Source: Symsagittifera roscoffensis
Taxonomy: Eukaryota > Xenacoelomorpha > Acoela > Convolutidae
Direction: 5' to 3'
Assembly (NCBI RefSeq): GCF_963678635.1
Contig: NC_087069.1
Span: forward strand, 55,513,175 to 55,577,174
Length of the DNA: 64,000 nucleotides
Part shown: positions 23,145-35,400 of the stretch, piece by piece
How the letters are laid out: the number at the start of each line of letters is the position of its first letter
How positions within the stretch are numbered: the stretch's first letter is position 1
Position numbers and translations under genes: made by a program
The notes under the pieces: model-generated
Told to the model about the DNA's origin: nothing
What the model saw: only the letters and a program-made list of their open reading frames with translations
Databases searched by the model: none

Positions 23145-23882
23145 GTGAGTATCAACACACACTCCGGTCACAGCTGCCAAAGCAAGATTTGAACTGCTTT
23201 CGAGCGCTTTTTTTTTAAATCTGCGAACAGTCTGCGAGTATTTGAACTTACAAAAACAAACAGCTCAGTTTGCGTAAGTTTCGACCCGTTAATTTTAAAT
23301 CATAACCTCGACCCGGGAATTTATTTCCAAAAATGTGCAGGAGGATGTTTACAGTTTCGAGTCACAACAGGTGCCGCTGTGAACTTTCGTGGTTGTGATT
23401 TATAACTTCAAATCTATTTTGTCCAATATGGGGAAGATAGTAGGACATACAGATGACTAACAGATATTTTGTATTTTTGAAAATTAAAATACTTTTCTCA
23501 ATTGCATCCAACAAGCAAAATAAGGAACCCCTGGCCACTCAAAGAGTACCCCCTTTGATTCTATTTCAAAACATCCATCCTCGGCCAACCGAGTTTCAGT
23601 TCTTTGAAGGCACCTTTGGGGGAGCGTCAATGCATAATCAAGCAATTTTAGCCAAAACTTTCCAAAAAGCTCCCAAAATGTTTTTTTTTGGCCAGAGTTG
23701 TCAGAAACTTGGCTGCGGCCAGCTTTGGATCTCCTGTTCGGAATTTAAAGAGTGCAGGGAAAAGGAAAAACTAGACTTTGTGGAAGGAGCAAAAGATCAC
23801 TGCATTGGTGTACTTGCCTATGGCTTAGTAACCTGGGTGGTTGTAATTATGTTGGGATATTTATAGCTACTTGTGTTTACAG
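23145..23882. other. intron 8
   Basis: AT-rich sequence. About 23540-23720 looks like a reversed copy of the interspersed family of 21930 (contains TTTCCAAAAAGC and TTTTTTTTGGCC). An open stretch of 137 codons at 23453-23866 crosses this repeat and is not considered a gene. Confidence 0.5.
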
Positions 23883-24080
23883 GGCACCACACCCCTGCAC
23901 CTGGCAGCCCAGGCGGGCCACTCCAACGTGATAGGTCTGCTCCTCTCCAAACACGAGGGGCTGCTGAGTGTCTATGACGGGAGAGACAGGAGTGCCCTGC
24001 ACATGGCGGCTGCCAATGGACACAGGGACTTGTGTGTCCTTCTGGTGGGACAGGGCGCCGATGTGAACAAAAAGGACGTG
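23883..24080 (+). CDS. nompC: TRPN/NOMPC channel, exon 9 (two ankyrin repeats)
   Basis: The exon is 198 nt (66 codons), phase 0 to phase 0, with a TTTACAG acceptor and a GTCAGT donor. It encodes GTTPLHLAAQAGHSNVIGLL and onward, then DRSALHMAAANGHRDLCVLL and onward to GADVNKKDV. The donor was placed after GTG so that the next exon restores the D-x-N-G-W-T-P-L-H spacing of the ankyrin consensus. Confidence 0.93.
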
Positions 24081-24272
24081 GTCAGTTACTGCTATAAGAG
24101 GCAGACATTGGGCAAATCAGTGTCTTCATGGGGTTCATAGGGTTTTCGGACGGAGTCAGAAAATCAATTTGAATTTTACAAAATAATTTTCTAAACCTTC
24201 CCCCCTCATAAATTTCCAAGGCAGGCCCCTGCGTGTGTATTGCTAACATGAAGGACTGAGTGCTTTTGTTAG

Positions 24273-24479
24273 AATGGGTGGACCCCTCTGCACTTCGCAG
24301 CCAAAGCGGGTCACCTGGACACTGTGGAGGCTCTGATGGAGAATGGGGCCAGTGGACTGTTGGAGACGAAGGACCACAAACAGCCCATCTGCTATGCAGC
24401 TGCACAATCACACTACGAAGTGCTGATCTATCTGTTGAAGCGGGAACACAACAGCCACACACTCGTCAAGGACTCCAGG
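24273..24479 (+). CDS. nompC: TRPN/NOMPC channel, exon 10 (last two ankyrin repeats)
   Basis: The exon is 207 nt (69 codons), phase 0 to phase 0, with a TTGTTAG acceptor and a GTGAGA donor. It encodes NGWTPLHFAAKAGHLDTVEA and onward, then a degenerate final repeat with ICYAAAQSHYEVLIYLLKRE and onward to KDSR. NGWTPLH.AAKAGHL and the final 'EVL.YL...EH' are hallmarks of the end of the NOMPC ankyrin chain. Confidence 0.94.
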
Positions 24480-25535
24480 GTGAGAAGAAAAAGAGAAAGA
24501 AGACAGTTTGCTTTTGCTCTAGCTTAAAAAGATAGGGGGAGGGGGGGGGGTGCTTGGGAACAGTAGTATTTGCGTAACATAGGTCAAAAAGTCGAAGGGT
24601 AGCGATCAATATGATCATTTAAAACTCAAAGATGAGAGAGAAATAATACAGCATCTATAAAACACTGATTCATAATTTAAAACATTGATTGGGATCAGAC
24701 AATCAATGAGGCTGCTGGCCCCGCAGCACTGACACAGAACTGTTTTTCTTTTTACTTCTTCTGCCACATTTTTTACTGCAACGGTCCTGATATTCACTGC
24801 AACATCAGTCCGGCCGGGCAAGATGGGACAGGTCAAGGTCAAAGAGTAGTCAAGGTCATGTCATAATCATAACTAGTGAAATATGAAAAGCCAGTCAATA
24901 TTATCACTGACTCGATAGTCAGTTGTTCGAACCATGCCATGCCTGGTCAGGTTTTAGTCTGATGCAATGTTACATTTAAGGGATCTGTTCCAGTTTCCCT
25001 TCCCCCGTAAAATTACAAAAAAAACTGCTCAAAAATTGTTCTCACGGCGTTTTGCATGTGTGAGAAATCATGTAAAAATTTGTTCATTTGTTCGCGCTGG
25101 CATGTTTTGAAGCATTTTTTCACCTGAAAAACCATTTTAAATAAATTTTCATCAGAAAATTTCAACTGGGAGACTGGCAAATAACTTTTTGAATATGCTC
25201 CTTCCAGTTCCCCCTTTGTATTTTTCTGATTTTCAAAACATTTTCAGGTGAAAAACTGCTTTAAAACGTGTCAGCGTGAACAAGTGAACAAATTTTTACA
25301 AGAGCCTTTAAAAAAATCCGAAGCTCCCAGCACCATCAAATAAGTAATGATTGGATAAAAACATCGGCAACGAAAAATTTCAAGCGTTAGGAAAAAAATT
25401 GAGATTACTTTCAATGTTTTGACGGATAAAGCGCTTTTTCAAACTTTGAAAAAAAGATTTTCGGAAATACAGTAATGCAGTATTGTTTGCGTGTTCGCTT
25501 GGCAATGCAATTAGTGTCTGTTGTCTGTCTTTTAG
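24480..25535. other. intron 10
   Basis: About 1.06 kb with a poly-G run at about 24536-24550 and otherwise AT-rich sequence. No exon or element was recognised. Confidence 0.55.
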
Positions 25536-25659
25536 TTCATCTTCGACATGATCCAGTGTAGTGACAGTGCAGAGGATCCTTACAAGGTGGTGAGGTACTT
25601 CATCCTCTGGTCCCCCGCCCCCCTGGAGATAGCACTCAAGCTCAGTGCCAGCTATGCAG
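25536..25659 (+). CDS. nompC: TRPN/NOMPC channel, exon 11 (linker domain)
   Basis: The exon is 124 nt, entering in phase 0 and leaving in phase 1, with a TTTTAG acceptor and a GTACAC donor. It encodes FIFDMIQCSD and onward, with VRYFILWSPAPLEIALKLS. The WSPAP...AAKLS-type motif corresponds to 'LVSPAPVDTAAKLS' of NOMPC, the linker between the ankyrin chain and the membrane domain. Confidence 0.92.
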
Positions 25660-25796
25660 GTACACATGACACTCCGTCCAACTAATTAGCTCCTAAGTTT
25701 TAATTAAATAGTGCTTTGACTTCAATCAAAAGCAGGTATGTCAAAATGTCTCATTCGCTTCTAAAACTGCCTTTCACTAAGCCTCTATTTTTCGCT

Positions 25797-26611
25797 TTCT
25801 GACTGACCTTAACATGAGCTAAACTGCAAGTTGTAATTATTGATCTGGGCTTCATTGTTTGATTAACCAGCAATTAGATTTTTTTCGCTGTGAGACCACA
25901 GGTGCAATAAAATTGAACGTCCTACGCTTTCTACTTTTTGATATGCTTGTCCTTAAAATCTAATTTACTTTTTCGCGCAACTTGGTCGCGAACACGATTA
26001 AGTTACCTTTCTATCTTTCTATTGTCGGGGAGTTGAAGGGTTTGGAGCTCGCAAAGATAGATTTTTTAATATATTTTTTGAGCGTCATTGCTATGCTGTT
26101 GGGTTATAGCAGAGTCCGATCAATCATCAATTTTCGAGAGTAGAAAGGAGATCAGAAAGGCTTCAATGTTTCACCAATTGAAAACAGTCTAACTTGCTTC
26201 TAAGTAACTCCCACTAGGAATTGTACGACGTCCTTAAATGTCAGATTTTAAGCATAAGCATATCCGGGGTTTTTTGCTCAAAAACAAAACTGGACTGTCA
26301 GTGTTCTGTGTTGCATTAAGAAAGTGTGTCCAGATCGTGGCTATGTACTCAGATACTACAGATTTGGCTTTGATTTGGCTGTTGACGATTCCTCCGACTA
26401 TTACCGACTCGATTAGATTGGATAGAGATGGTTGACTCTTGATCCACTTGTACCTGACTAAACAATAGTTAGTTATGTGGCAATAACTTCACGAATGGGG
26501 ACTTTTTTCTCCAATGCAAGCCTGATTGTACCACCCTCTTCATCTCTGGTCAAAATCAGCTGCTGCTGAACAAACATCAACTTTCCTGGGTTATGAACAG
26601 ATATTTGAGTG
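25797..26611 (+). repeat. 815-bp tandem duplication, copy 1 (intron 11)
   Basis: The sequence from TTCTGACTGACCTTAACATG to CAGATATTTGAG is repeated directly in 26612-27424. GACTGACC sits at 25801 and again at 26616. By eye only about five substitutions separate the copies, so the duplication is recent. It carries no exon. Confidence 0.93.
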
Positions 26612-27424
26612 TTCTGACTGACCTTAACATGAGCTAAACTGCAAGTTGTAATTATTGATCTGGGCTTCATTGTTTGATTAACCAGCAATTAGATTTTTTT
26701 CGCTGTGAGACCACAGGTGCAATAAATTTGAACGTCCTACGCTTTCTACTTTTTGATATGCTTGTCCTTAAAATCTAATTTACTTTTTCGCGCAACTTGG
26801 TCGCGAACACGATTAAGTTACCTTTCTATCTTTCTATTGTCGGGGAGTTGAAGGGTTTGGAGCTCGCAAAGATAGATTTTTTAATATATTTTTTGAGCGT
26901 CATTGCTATGCTGTTGGGTTATAGCAGAGTCTGATCAATCATCAATTTTCGAGAGTAGAAAGGAGATCAGAAAGGCTTCAATGTTTCACCAATTGAAAAC
27001 AGTCTAACTTGCTTCTAAGTAACTCCCACTAGGAATTGTACGACGTCCTTAAATGTCAGATTTTAAGCATAAGCATATCCGGGGTTTTTTGCTCAAAAAC
27101 AAAACTGGACTGTCAGTGTTCAGTGTTGCATTAAGAAAGTGTGTCCAGATCGTGGCTATGTACTCAGATACTACAGATTTGGCTTTGATTTGGCTGTTGA
27201 CGATTCCTCCGACTATTACCGACTCGATTAGATTGGATAGAGAAGGTTGACTCTTGATCCACTTGTACCTGACTAAACAATAGTTAGTTATGTGGCAATA
27301 ACTTCACGAATGGGGACTTTTTTCTCCAATGCAAGCCTGATTGTACCACCCTCTTCATCTCTGGTCAAAATCAGCTGCTGCTGAACAAACATCAACTTCC
27401 CTGGGTTATGAACAGATATTTGAA
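26612..27424 (+). repeat. 815-bp tandem duplication, copy 2 (intron 11)
   Basis: This is the direct copy of 25797-26611 at an offset of 815 bp, nearly identical through CAGATATTTGAA. A short TTCTGACTGACC match lies at the left edge of both copies. Confidence 0.93.
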
Positions 27425-28246
27425 TGTAGCTCTTTCCTGATCTGCGGGCTAGTTACCAAACACGGGTTGAGTAGTGAGACGAGCATAGATTGAAAAAGTT
27501 CGCTGTAGTCATGGAATTAGTATAATACAACGTGTTATCCGCTCTAATGTATAGTCCTTGTCCACCTTGAAAATGACGTCATAAGTCTTGTGAAAATCAC
27601 TTCGCATTTTTGAGTGCAAAAATGGAGAATTAGAATCCTTAAATCTTCGTTTTCTTTCCCAGTGAAAAAAAAAACGAAGTTTTGCCTTTGCTTGGTGATA
27701 ATGATATTATTCTCGAGCATACGAGAACCTTTCCTCATCCTCCTCCCCGAGTTGAGATCATCCCATCTATCCACCTAACAGCCGCCTGTTTCTCGAGATT
27801 CCTGGAACACTTCTGTGTCGCATCTCCCGAGCTGCCAGGATCCCCGGTTTTGGCGTTTTCTCATCGCCACAAACCAGCCGATCGCAGAGCCAATCAATTA
27901 GACGGTTTATTAAAAAATCCAATCTAAGTTTCCCATAAAAGGAGAAGGAATTGAAGCTGTCGGTGAGAATGAGTTGTTACCCACAACAGAGAAGTCCTGA
28001 CTGCATGTATAGGAACTGCTGGCTGCCCACTTGCCTCACATGCTCAGTATGTTAAGCAATAAACATCTAAATAGAGGCGGAAGGTCACTCCTTGTGACAA
28101 GTTTTCAAATAGTTTTGCATTTTCAATTAGCTTCTCTGCTATCAATTACTTGTAATTGCTTCTATTTCTCCGTCCTATTCTGATTGTTAATCGATTTGTT
28201 TGCTGGATGTGTTGATATGAGCTGCTGTGTGGTGTGTTGTGTTCAG
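27425..28246. other. intron 11, 3' part
   Basis: No repeat or exon was recognised. The intron ends in a GT-rich tract and GTTCAG before exon 12. Confidence 0.5.
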
Positions 28247-28371
28247 AGCAGAGTGTGCAGCGGAAGGACAGGGCCAAGGAGTTCTTTCTGGCCAGTAGCT
28301 TCTGCCAGACGATGGGTGTGGACCTGACCAGCGTCACCACTTCTATAGTCGACACTGAGGACGTCGCAAAT
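28247..28371 (+). CDS. nompC: TRPN/NOMPC channel, exon 12 (linker helices)
   Basis: The exon is 125 nt, entering in phase 1 and leaving in phase 0, with a GTTCAG acceptor and a GTAAGA donor. Joined to exon 11 it encodes EQSVQRKDRAKEFFLASSFC and onward to DTEDVAN. The charged ERAKEF-like helix corresponds to 'KEKERAKDLVAAGKQCEAMA' of NOMPC. Confidence 0.9.
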
Positions 28372-28554
28372 GTAAGAGCAGAGCACAGTCGGAACAACAG
28401 TTTGTTCATCATTTTATACCTATAGGTTTCATATATTGTCTGCTGCCTGTGTTTTGTTTGTATTTTGGTTCAGCCCAGTGTTGTCCACTTACACTTTTTA
28501 AGCATTTATAACAGTAGTTCTGTTCTGATGAGTCTGGCTGTGTTCCAACTGTAG

Positions 28555-28689
28555 TCTCTGGACCTGCATGGATCCTCCCTGCTGGACATCATGATAGAGT
28601 GTGAACAGAAGGAGGTGGTGGCCCATGCCAGTGTCCAGAAGTACCTCTCAGATCTATGGATGGGACACTACACTGTAGCACCCTGGATG
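28555..28689 (+). CDS. nompC: TRPN/NOMPC channel, exon 13 (pre-S1 region)
   Basis: The exon is 135 nt (45 codons), phase 0 to phase 0, with a CTGTAG acceptor and a GTGGGC donor. It encodes SLDLHGSSLLDIMIECEQKE and onward, including EQKEVVAHASVQKYLSDLW. This EQKEV.AH..VQ.YL..LW block is almost the same as fly NOMPC just before the first hydrophobic segment. Confidence 0.95.
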
Positions 28690-29246
28690 GTGGGCCATTA
28701 AATATACACTATTTATATATATCATTTTTGATGACTTCCACCTTTCATCTTTTTTTACAATAATCTCAGCCAAATTTAATATCTGCTGGGCTCGCAAATT
28801 TTGGATCAAAACACTGGTTGTTTTCATCATCGCATTATCACATGACCACTCAAAGTTGAATAAAAAATAAGTTATATTTGAATCAGAGCAAAATCGAAGA
28901 ATTGGCTGGAAATTTCCATCAAAACGTGTATGTTTTGAAAAAGTTTAGGCGTTCAGTGTTTTACGTGGATCAATTTTTTGCTTGCAAAATTTTTCCACGT
29001 AGGGTATCAAAATTCGGAAATTTTGAATTTTCTTTTCATGGTTTATTGTATCCGGAACAATCGAATATATGATGACCAATGGATTTTTCAGCCAGCTCGT
29101 AAAGCACCAACTCGCAGTAAAAGACAACATGCCAAAATTTTCACTTAATGAGTTTTTTTCGAACTTGGTAGCTGTCTTTTGTAAAGTGTGGTTTTTGGTT
29201 GTGAGTTGTGGCGATACCGATATTGATAATGATGTATTATGTATAG
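28690..29246. other. intron 13
   Basis: AT-rich sequence of 557 bp. The TATATATCATTTTTGATGA motif near 28715 is also found near 22590. No exon was seen. Confidence 0.5.
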
Positions 29247-29472
29247 ATCTTCATGCTGTTGGTGGCCAGTCTACTGCCCCCTGTGTTCTTCCTCCTCTCC
29301 CTTCCCATCCGTCGCTTCACCCTCAACCGAATCCCCCTCCTCAAGATGCTTCTCTACATCATCTCCCACCTCTACTTCATAGCACTCCTCTCCCTCACCA
29401 TCGCATTCAAACTGGACTGGAGGACCACTCAGGACAACCTACTCATACCCAGGTGGAATGAGTGGCTACTAG
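29247..29472 (+). CDS. nompC: TRPN/NOMPC channel, exon 14 (first hydrophobic segment and S1)
   Basis: The exon is 226 nt, phase 0 in and phase 1 out, with a GTATAG acceptor and a GTGAGA donor. It begins with a strongly hydrophobic run (IFMLLVASLLPPVFFLLSLP), then a basic loop with RIPLLKML and a second hydrophobic run (LLYIISHLYFIALLSLTIAF). The exon ends LLIPRWNEWLL, at the start of the next helix. By alignment with TRPN/TRPC channels the two runs are the pre-S1 segment and S1; this numbering is tentative. The last 31 bases and the donor are repeated about 119 times in the intron that follows. The reading frame stays open across the donor for three repeat units before a TGA at about 29706. 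Confidence 0.93.
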
Positions 29473-32400
29473 GTGAGATTCACACTTTTCTCATAAGAAT
29501 AATTAACACTCAGAAGAACAAACTCATACCCAGGTGGAATGAGTGGCTACTAGGTGAGACTCACACTTTTCTCATAAGAATAATTAACACTCAGAAGAAC
29601 AAACTCATACCCAGGTGGAATCAGTGGCTACTAGGTGAGACTCACACTTTTTTCAATAGAAGAATTAACACTCAGAAGAACAAACTCATACCCAGGTGGA
29701 ATGAGTGAGTACTAGGTGGGACTCACACTTTTCTCATTCGAAAAATCAACACTCAGAAGAACAAACTCATACCCAGGTGGAATGAGTGGCTACAAGGTGA
29801 GACTCACACTTTTCTGATTAGAATAATTAACACTCAGAAGAACAAACTCATACCCAGGTGGAATGAGTGTCTAATAGGTGAGACTCACACTTTTCTCATT
29901 AGAATAATTAACACTCAGAAGAACAAACTCATACCCAGGTGGAATGAGTGGCTACTAGGTGACACTCACACTTTTCTGATTAGAATAATTAACACTCAGA
30001 AGAACAAACTCATACCCAGGTGGAATGAGTGGCTAATAGGTGAGACTCACACTTTTCTCATTAGAATAATTAACACTCAGAAGAACAAACTCATACCCAG
30101 GTGGAATGAGTGGCTACTAGGTGAGACTCACACTTTTTTCAATAGAAGAATTAACATTCAGAAGAACAAACTCATACCCAGGTGGAATGAGTGAGTACTA
30201 GGTGGGACTCACACTTTTCTCATTCGAAAAATCAACACTCAGAAGAACAAACTCATACCCAGGTGGAATGAGTGGCTACAAGGTGAGACTCACACTTTTC
30301 TGATTAGAATAATTAACACTCAGAAGAACAAACTCATACCCAGGTGGAATGAGTGGCTAATAGGTGAGACTCACACTTTTCTCATTAGAATAATTAACAC
30401 TCAGAAGAACAAACTCATACCCAGGTGGAATGAGTGGCTACTAGGTGACACTCACACTTTTCTGATTAGAATAATTAACACTCAGAAGAACAAACTCATA
30501 CCCAGGTGGAATGAGTGGCTAATAGGTGAGACTCACACTTTTCTCATTAGAATAAATAACACTCAGAAGAAAAAACTCATATCCAGGTGGAATGAGTGAC
30601 TACTAGGTGAGAATCGAACTTTTCTCATTCGAATAATTAACACTTAGAAGAACAAACTCATACCCAGGTGGAATGAGACGCTACAAGGTGAGACTCACAC
30701 TTTTCTGATTAGAATAATTAACTCTCAGAAGAACAAACTCTTACCCAGGTGGAATGAGTGGCTAATAGGTGAGACTCACACTTTTCTCATTAGAATAATT
30801 AACACTCAGAAGAACAAACTCATACCCAGGTGGAATGAGTGACTACTAGGTGAGAATCGAACTTTTCTCATTCGAATAATTAACACTCAGAAGAACAAAC
30901 TCATACCCAGGTGGAATGAGACGCTACAAGGTGAGACTCACACTTTTCTGATTAGAATAATTAACACTCAGAAGAACAAACTCATACCCAGGTGGAATGA
31001 GTGGCTACTAGGTGACACTCACACTTTTCTCAATAGAAAAATTAACACTCAGAAGAACAAACTCATACCCAGGTGGAATGAGTGACTACTAGGTGAGAAT
31101 CGAACTTTTCTCATTCGAATAATTAACACTCAGAAGAACAAACTCATACCCAGGTGGAATGAGACGCTACAAGGTGAGACTCACACTTTTCTGATTAGAA
31201 TAATTAACACTCAGAAGAACAAACTCATACCCAGGTGGAATGAGTGGCTACAAGGTGAGACTCACACTTTTCCGATTAAAATAATTAACACTCAGAAGAA
31301 CAAACTCATACCCAGGTAGAATGAGTGGCTACTAGGTGAGACTCACACTTTTCTCATTAGAATAATTAACACTCAGAAGAACAAACTCATACTCAGGTGG
31401 AATGAGTGGCTACATGGTGAGACTCACACTTTTTTGATTAGAATAACTAACACTCAGAAGAACAAACTCATACCCAGGTGGAGTGCGTGGCTACTAGGTG
31501 AGACTCACACTTTTCTCCTTAGAATAATTAACACTCAGAAGAACAAACTCATACCCAGGTGGAATGAGTGGCTACAAGGTGAGACTCACACTTTTCTGAT
31601 TAGAATAATTAACACTCAGAAGAACAAACTCATACCCAGGATGAATGAGTGGCTACTAGGTGAGACTCACACTTTTCTCATTAGAATTATAAACTCTCAG
31701 AAGAACAATTTCATACCCAGGTGGAATGAATGGCTACTAGGTGAGACTGACACTTTTCTCATTAGAATAATTAACACTCAGGAGAACAAACTCATACCCA
31801 GGTTGAATGAGTGGCTACTACGTGAGACGCACACTTTTCTGATTAGAATAATTAACACTCAGAAGAACAAACTCATACCCAGGTGGAATGAGTGGCTACT
31901 AGGTGACACTCACACTTTTCTCAATAGAAAAATTAACACTCAGAAGAACAAACTCATACCCAGGTGGAATGAGTGGCTACAAGGTGAGACTCACACTTTT
32001 CCGATTAGAATAATTAACACTCAGAAGAACAAACTCATACCCAGGTAGAATGAGTGGCTACTAGGTGAGACTCACACTTTTCTCATTAGAATAATTAACA
32101 CTCAGAAGAACAAACTCATACTCAGGTGGAATGAGTGGCTACATGGTGAGACTCACACTTTTTTGATTAGAATAACTAACACTCAGAAGAACAAACTCAT
32201 ACCCAGGTGGAATGCGTGGCTACAAGGTGAGACTCACACTTTTCTGATTAGAATAATTAACACTCAGAAGAACAAACTCATACCCAGGATGAATGAGTGG
32301 CTACATGGTGAGACTCACACTTTTTTTGATTAGAATAACTAACACTCAGAAGAACAAACTCATACCCAGGTGGAATGCGTGGCTACTGGGTGAGACTCAC

Positions 32401-35400
32401 ATTTTTCTCCTTAGAATAATTAACACTCAGAAGAACAAACTCATACCCAGGTGGAATGAGTGGCTACAAGGTGAGACTCACACTTTTCTGATTAGAATAA
32501 TTAACACTCAGAAGAACAAACTCATACCCAGGATGAATGAGTGGCTACTATGTGAGACTCACACTTTTCTCATTAGAATTATAAACTCTCAGAAGAACAA
32601 TTTCATACCCAGGTGGAATGAATGGCTACTAGGCGAGACTGACACTTTTCTCATTAGAATAATTAACACTCAGGAGAACAAACTCATACCCAGGTTGAAT
32701 GAGTGGCTACTACGTGAGACGCACACTTTTCTGATTAGAATAATTAACACTCAGAAGAACAAACTCATACCCAGGTGGAATGAGTGGCTTCTAGGCGAGA
32801 CTCACACTTTTCTCATAAGAATAATACACACTCAGAAGAACAAACTCATACCCAAGATGAATGAATGGCTACTAGGAGAGACTTACACTTTGCTCATTAG
32901 AATTTTTAACACTAAGAAGAACAAACTCATAATAAGTGGAATGAGTGGCTACTGGTGAGACTCACACTTTTCTGACTACAATAATTAACACTCAGAAGAA
33001 CATACCCAGGATGAATGAACGGCTACTAGGAGAGACTCACACTTTGCTCATTAGAATAATTAACACTAAGAAGAACAAACTCATACCCAGTGGAATGAGT
33101 GGCTACTGGTAACACTCACACTTTTCTGATTAGAATAATTAACACTCAGAAGAACAAACTCATACCCAGGTGGAATGAGTGACTACTAAGTGAGAATCGA
33201 ACTTTTCTCATTCGAATAATTAACACTCAGAAGAATAAACTCATACCCAGGTGGAATGAGTGGCTACTGGTGACACTCACACTTTTCTGATTAGAATAAT
33301 TAACACTCAGAAGAACAAACTCATACCCAGGTGGAATGAGTGACTACTAGGTGAGAATCGAACTTTTCTCATTCGAATAAGTAACACTCAGAAGAATAAA
33401 CTCATACCCAGGTGGAATGAGTGGCTACTAGGTGACACTCACACTTTTCTCAATAGGAAATTTAAGACTCAGAAGAACAAACTCATACCCAGGTGGAATG
33501 AGTGGCTACAAGGTGAGACTCACACTTTTCCCATTAGAATAATTAACACTCAGAAGAACAAACTCATACCCAGGTAGAATGAGTGGCTACTAGGTGAGAC
33601 TCACACTTTTCTCATTAGAATAATTAACACTCAGAAGAACAAACTCATACTCAGGTGGATTGAGTGGCTACAAGGTGAGACTCACACTTTTTTGATTAGA
33701 ATAACTAACACTCAGAAGAAGAAACTCATACCCAGGTGGATTGAGTGGCTCCTAGGTGAGACTCACACTTTTCTCCTTAGAATAATTAACACTCAGAAGA
33801 ACAAACTCATACCCAGGTGGTATTAGTGGCTACAAGGTGAGACTCACACTTTTCTGATTAGAATAATTAACACTCAGAAGAACAAACTCATACCCAGGTG
33901 GAATGAGTGACTACTAAGTGAGAATCGAACTTTTCTCATTCGAATAATTAACACTCAGAAGAATAAACTCATACCCAGGTGGAATGAGTGGCTACTGGTG
34001 ACACTCACACTTTTCTGATTAGAATAATTAACACTCAGAAGAACAAACTCATACCCAGGTGGAATCAGTGACTACTAGGTGAGACTCACACTTTTTTGAT
34101 TAGAATAACTAACACTCAGAAGAATAAACTCATACCCAGGTGGAATGAGTGGCTACAAGGTGAGACTCACACTTTTCCGATTAGAATAAGTAACACTCAG
34201 AAGAATAAACTCATACCCAGGTGGAATGAGTGGCTACTAGGTGACACTCACACTTTTCTCAATAGAAAATTTAAGACTCAGAAGAACAAACTCATACTCA
34301 GGTGGAATGAGTGGCTACAAGGTGAGACTCACACTTTTTTGATTAGAATAACTAACACTCAGAAGAATAAACTCATACCCAGGTGGAATGAGTGGCTACA
34401 AGGTGAGACTCACACTTTTCCGATTAGAATAATTAACACTCAGAAGAACAAACTCATACCCAGGTAGAATGAGTGGCTACTAGGTGAGACTCACACTTTT
34501 CTCATTAGAATAATTAACACTCAGAAGAACAAACTCATACTCAGGTGGAATGAGTGGCTACAAGGTGAGACTCACACTTTTTTGATTAGAATAACTAACA
34601 CTCAGAAGAAGAAACTCATACCCAGGTGGAATGAGTGGCTCCTAGGTGAGACTCACACTTTTCTCCTTAGAATAATTAACACTAAGAAGAACAAACTCAT
34701 ACCCAGGTGGTATGAGTGGCTACAAGGTGAGACTCACACTTTTCTGATTAGAATAATTAACACTCAGAAGAACAAACTCATACCCAGGATGAAAGAGTGG
34801 CAACTAGGTGAGACTCACACTTTTTTCATTACAATTATAAACTCTCAGAAGAACAATTTCATACCCAGGTGGAGTGAGTGGCTACTAGGTGAGACTGACA
34901 CTTTTCTGACTACAATAATTAACACTCAGAAGAACATACCCAGGATGAATGAACGGCTACTAGGAGAGACACACACTTTGCTCATTAGAATAATTAACAC
35001 TGAGAAGAACAAACTCATACCCAGTGGAATGAGTGGCTACTGGTGACACTCACACTTTTCTGATTAGAGTAATTAACACTCAGAAGAACAAACTCATACC
35101 CAGGATGAATGAATGGCTACTAGGAGAGATTCACACTCTTATCATTCGAATAACTAAAACTCAGAAGAACAAACTCATACCCAGGTGGAATGAGTGGCTA
35201 CAAGGTGAGACTCACACTTTTCTGATTAGAATAATTAACACTCAGAAGACCAAACTCATAACCAGGATGAATGAGTGGCTACTAGGTGAGACTCACACTC
35301 TTATCATTAGAATTATAAACTCTCAGAAGAACAATTTCATACCCAGGTGGAATGAATGGCTACTAGGTGAGACTGACACTTTTCTCATTAGAATAATTAA

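Noticed and set aside
23453-23866. 137-codon open frame just upstream of exon 9
   Set aside because: It overlaps a reversed copy of an interspersed repeat and stops just before the exon; no protein similarity recognised.
24895-24945. A tRNA-like B box (TTGTTCGAACC) near 24920
   Set aside because: No matching A box or stems at the right spacing.
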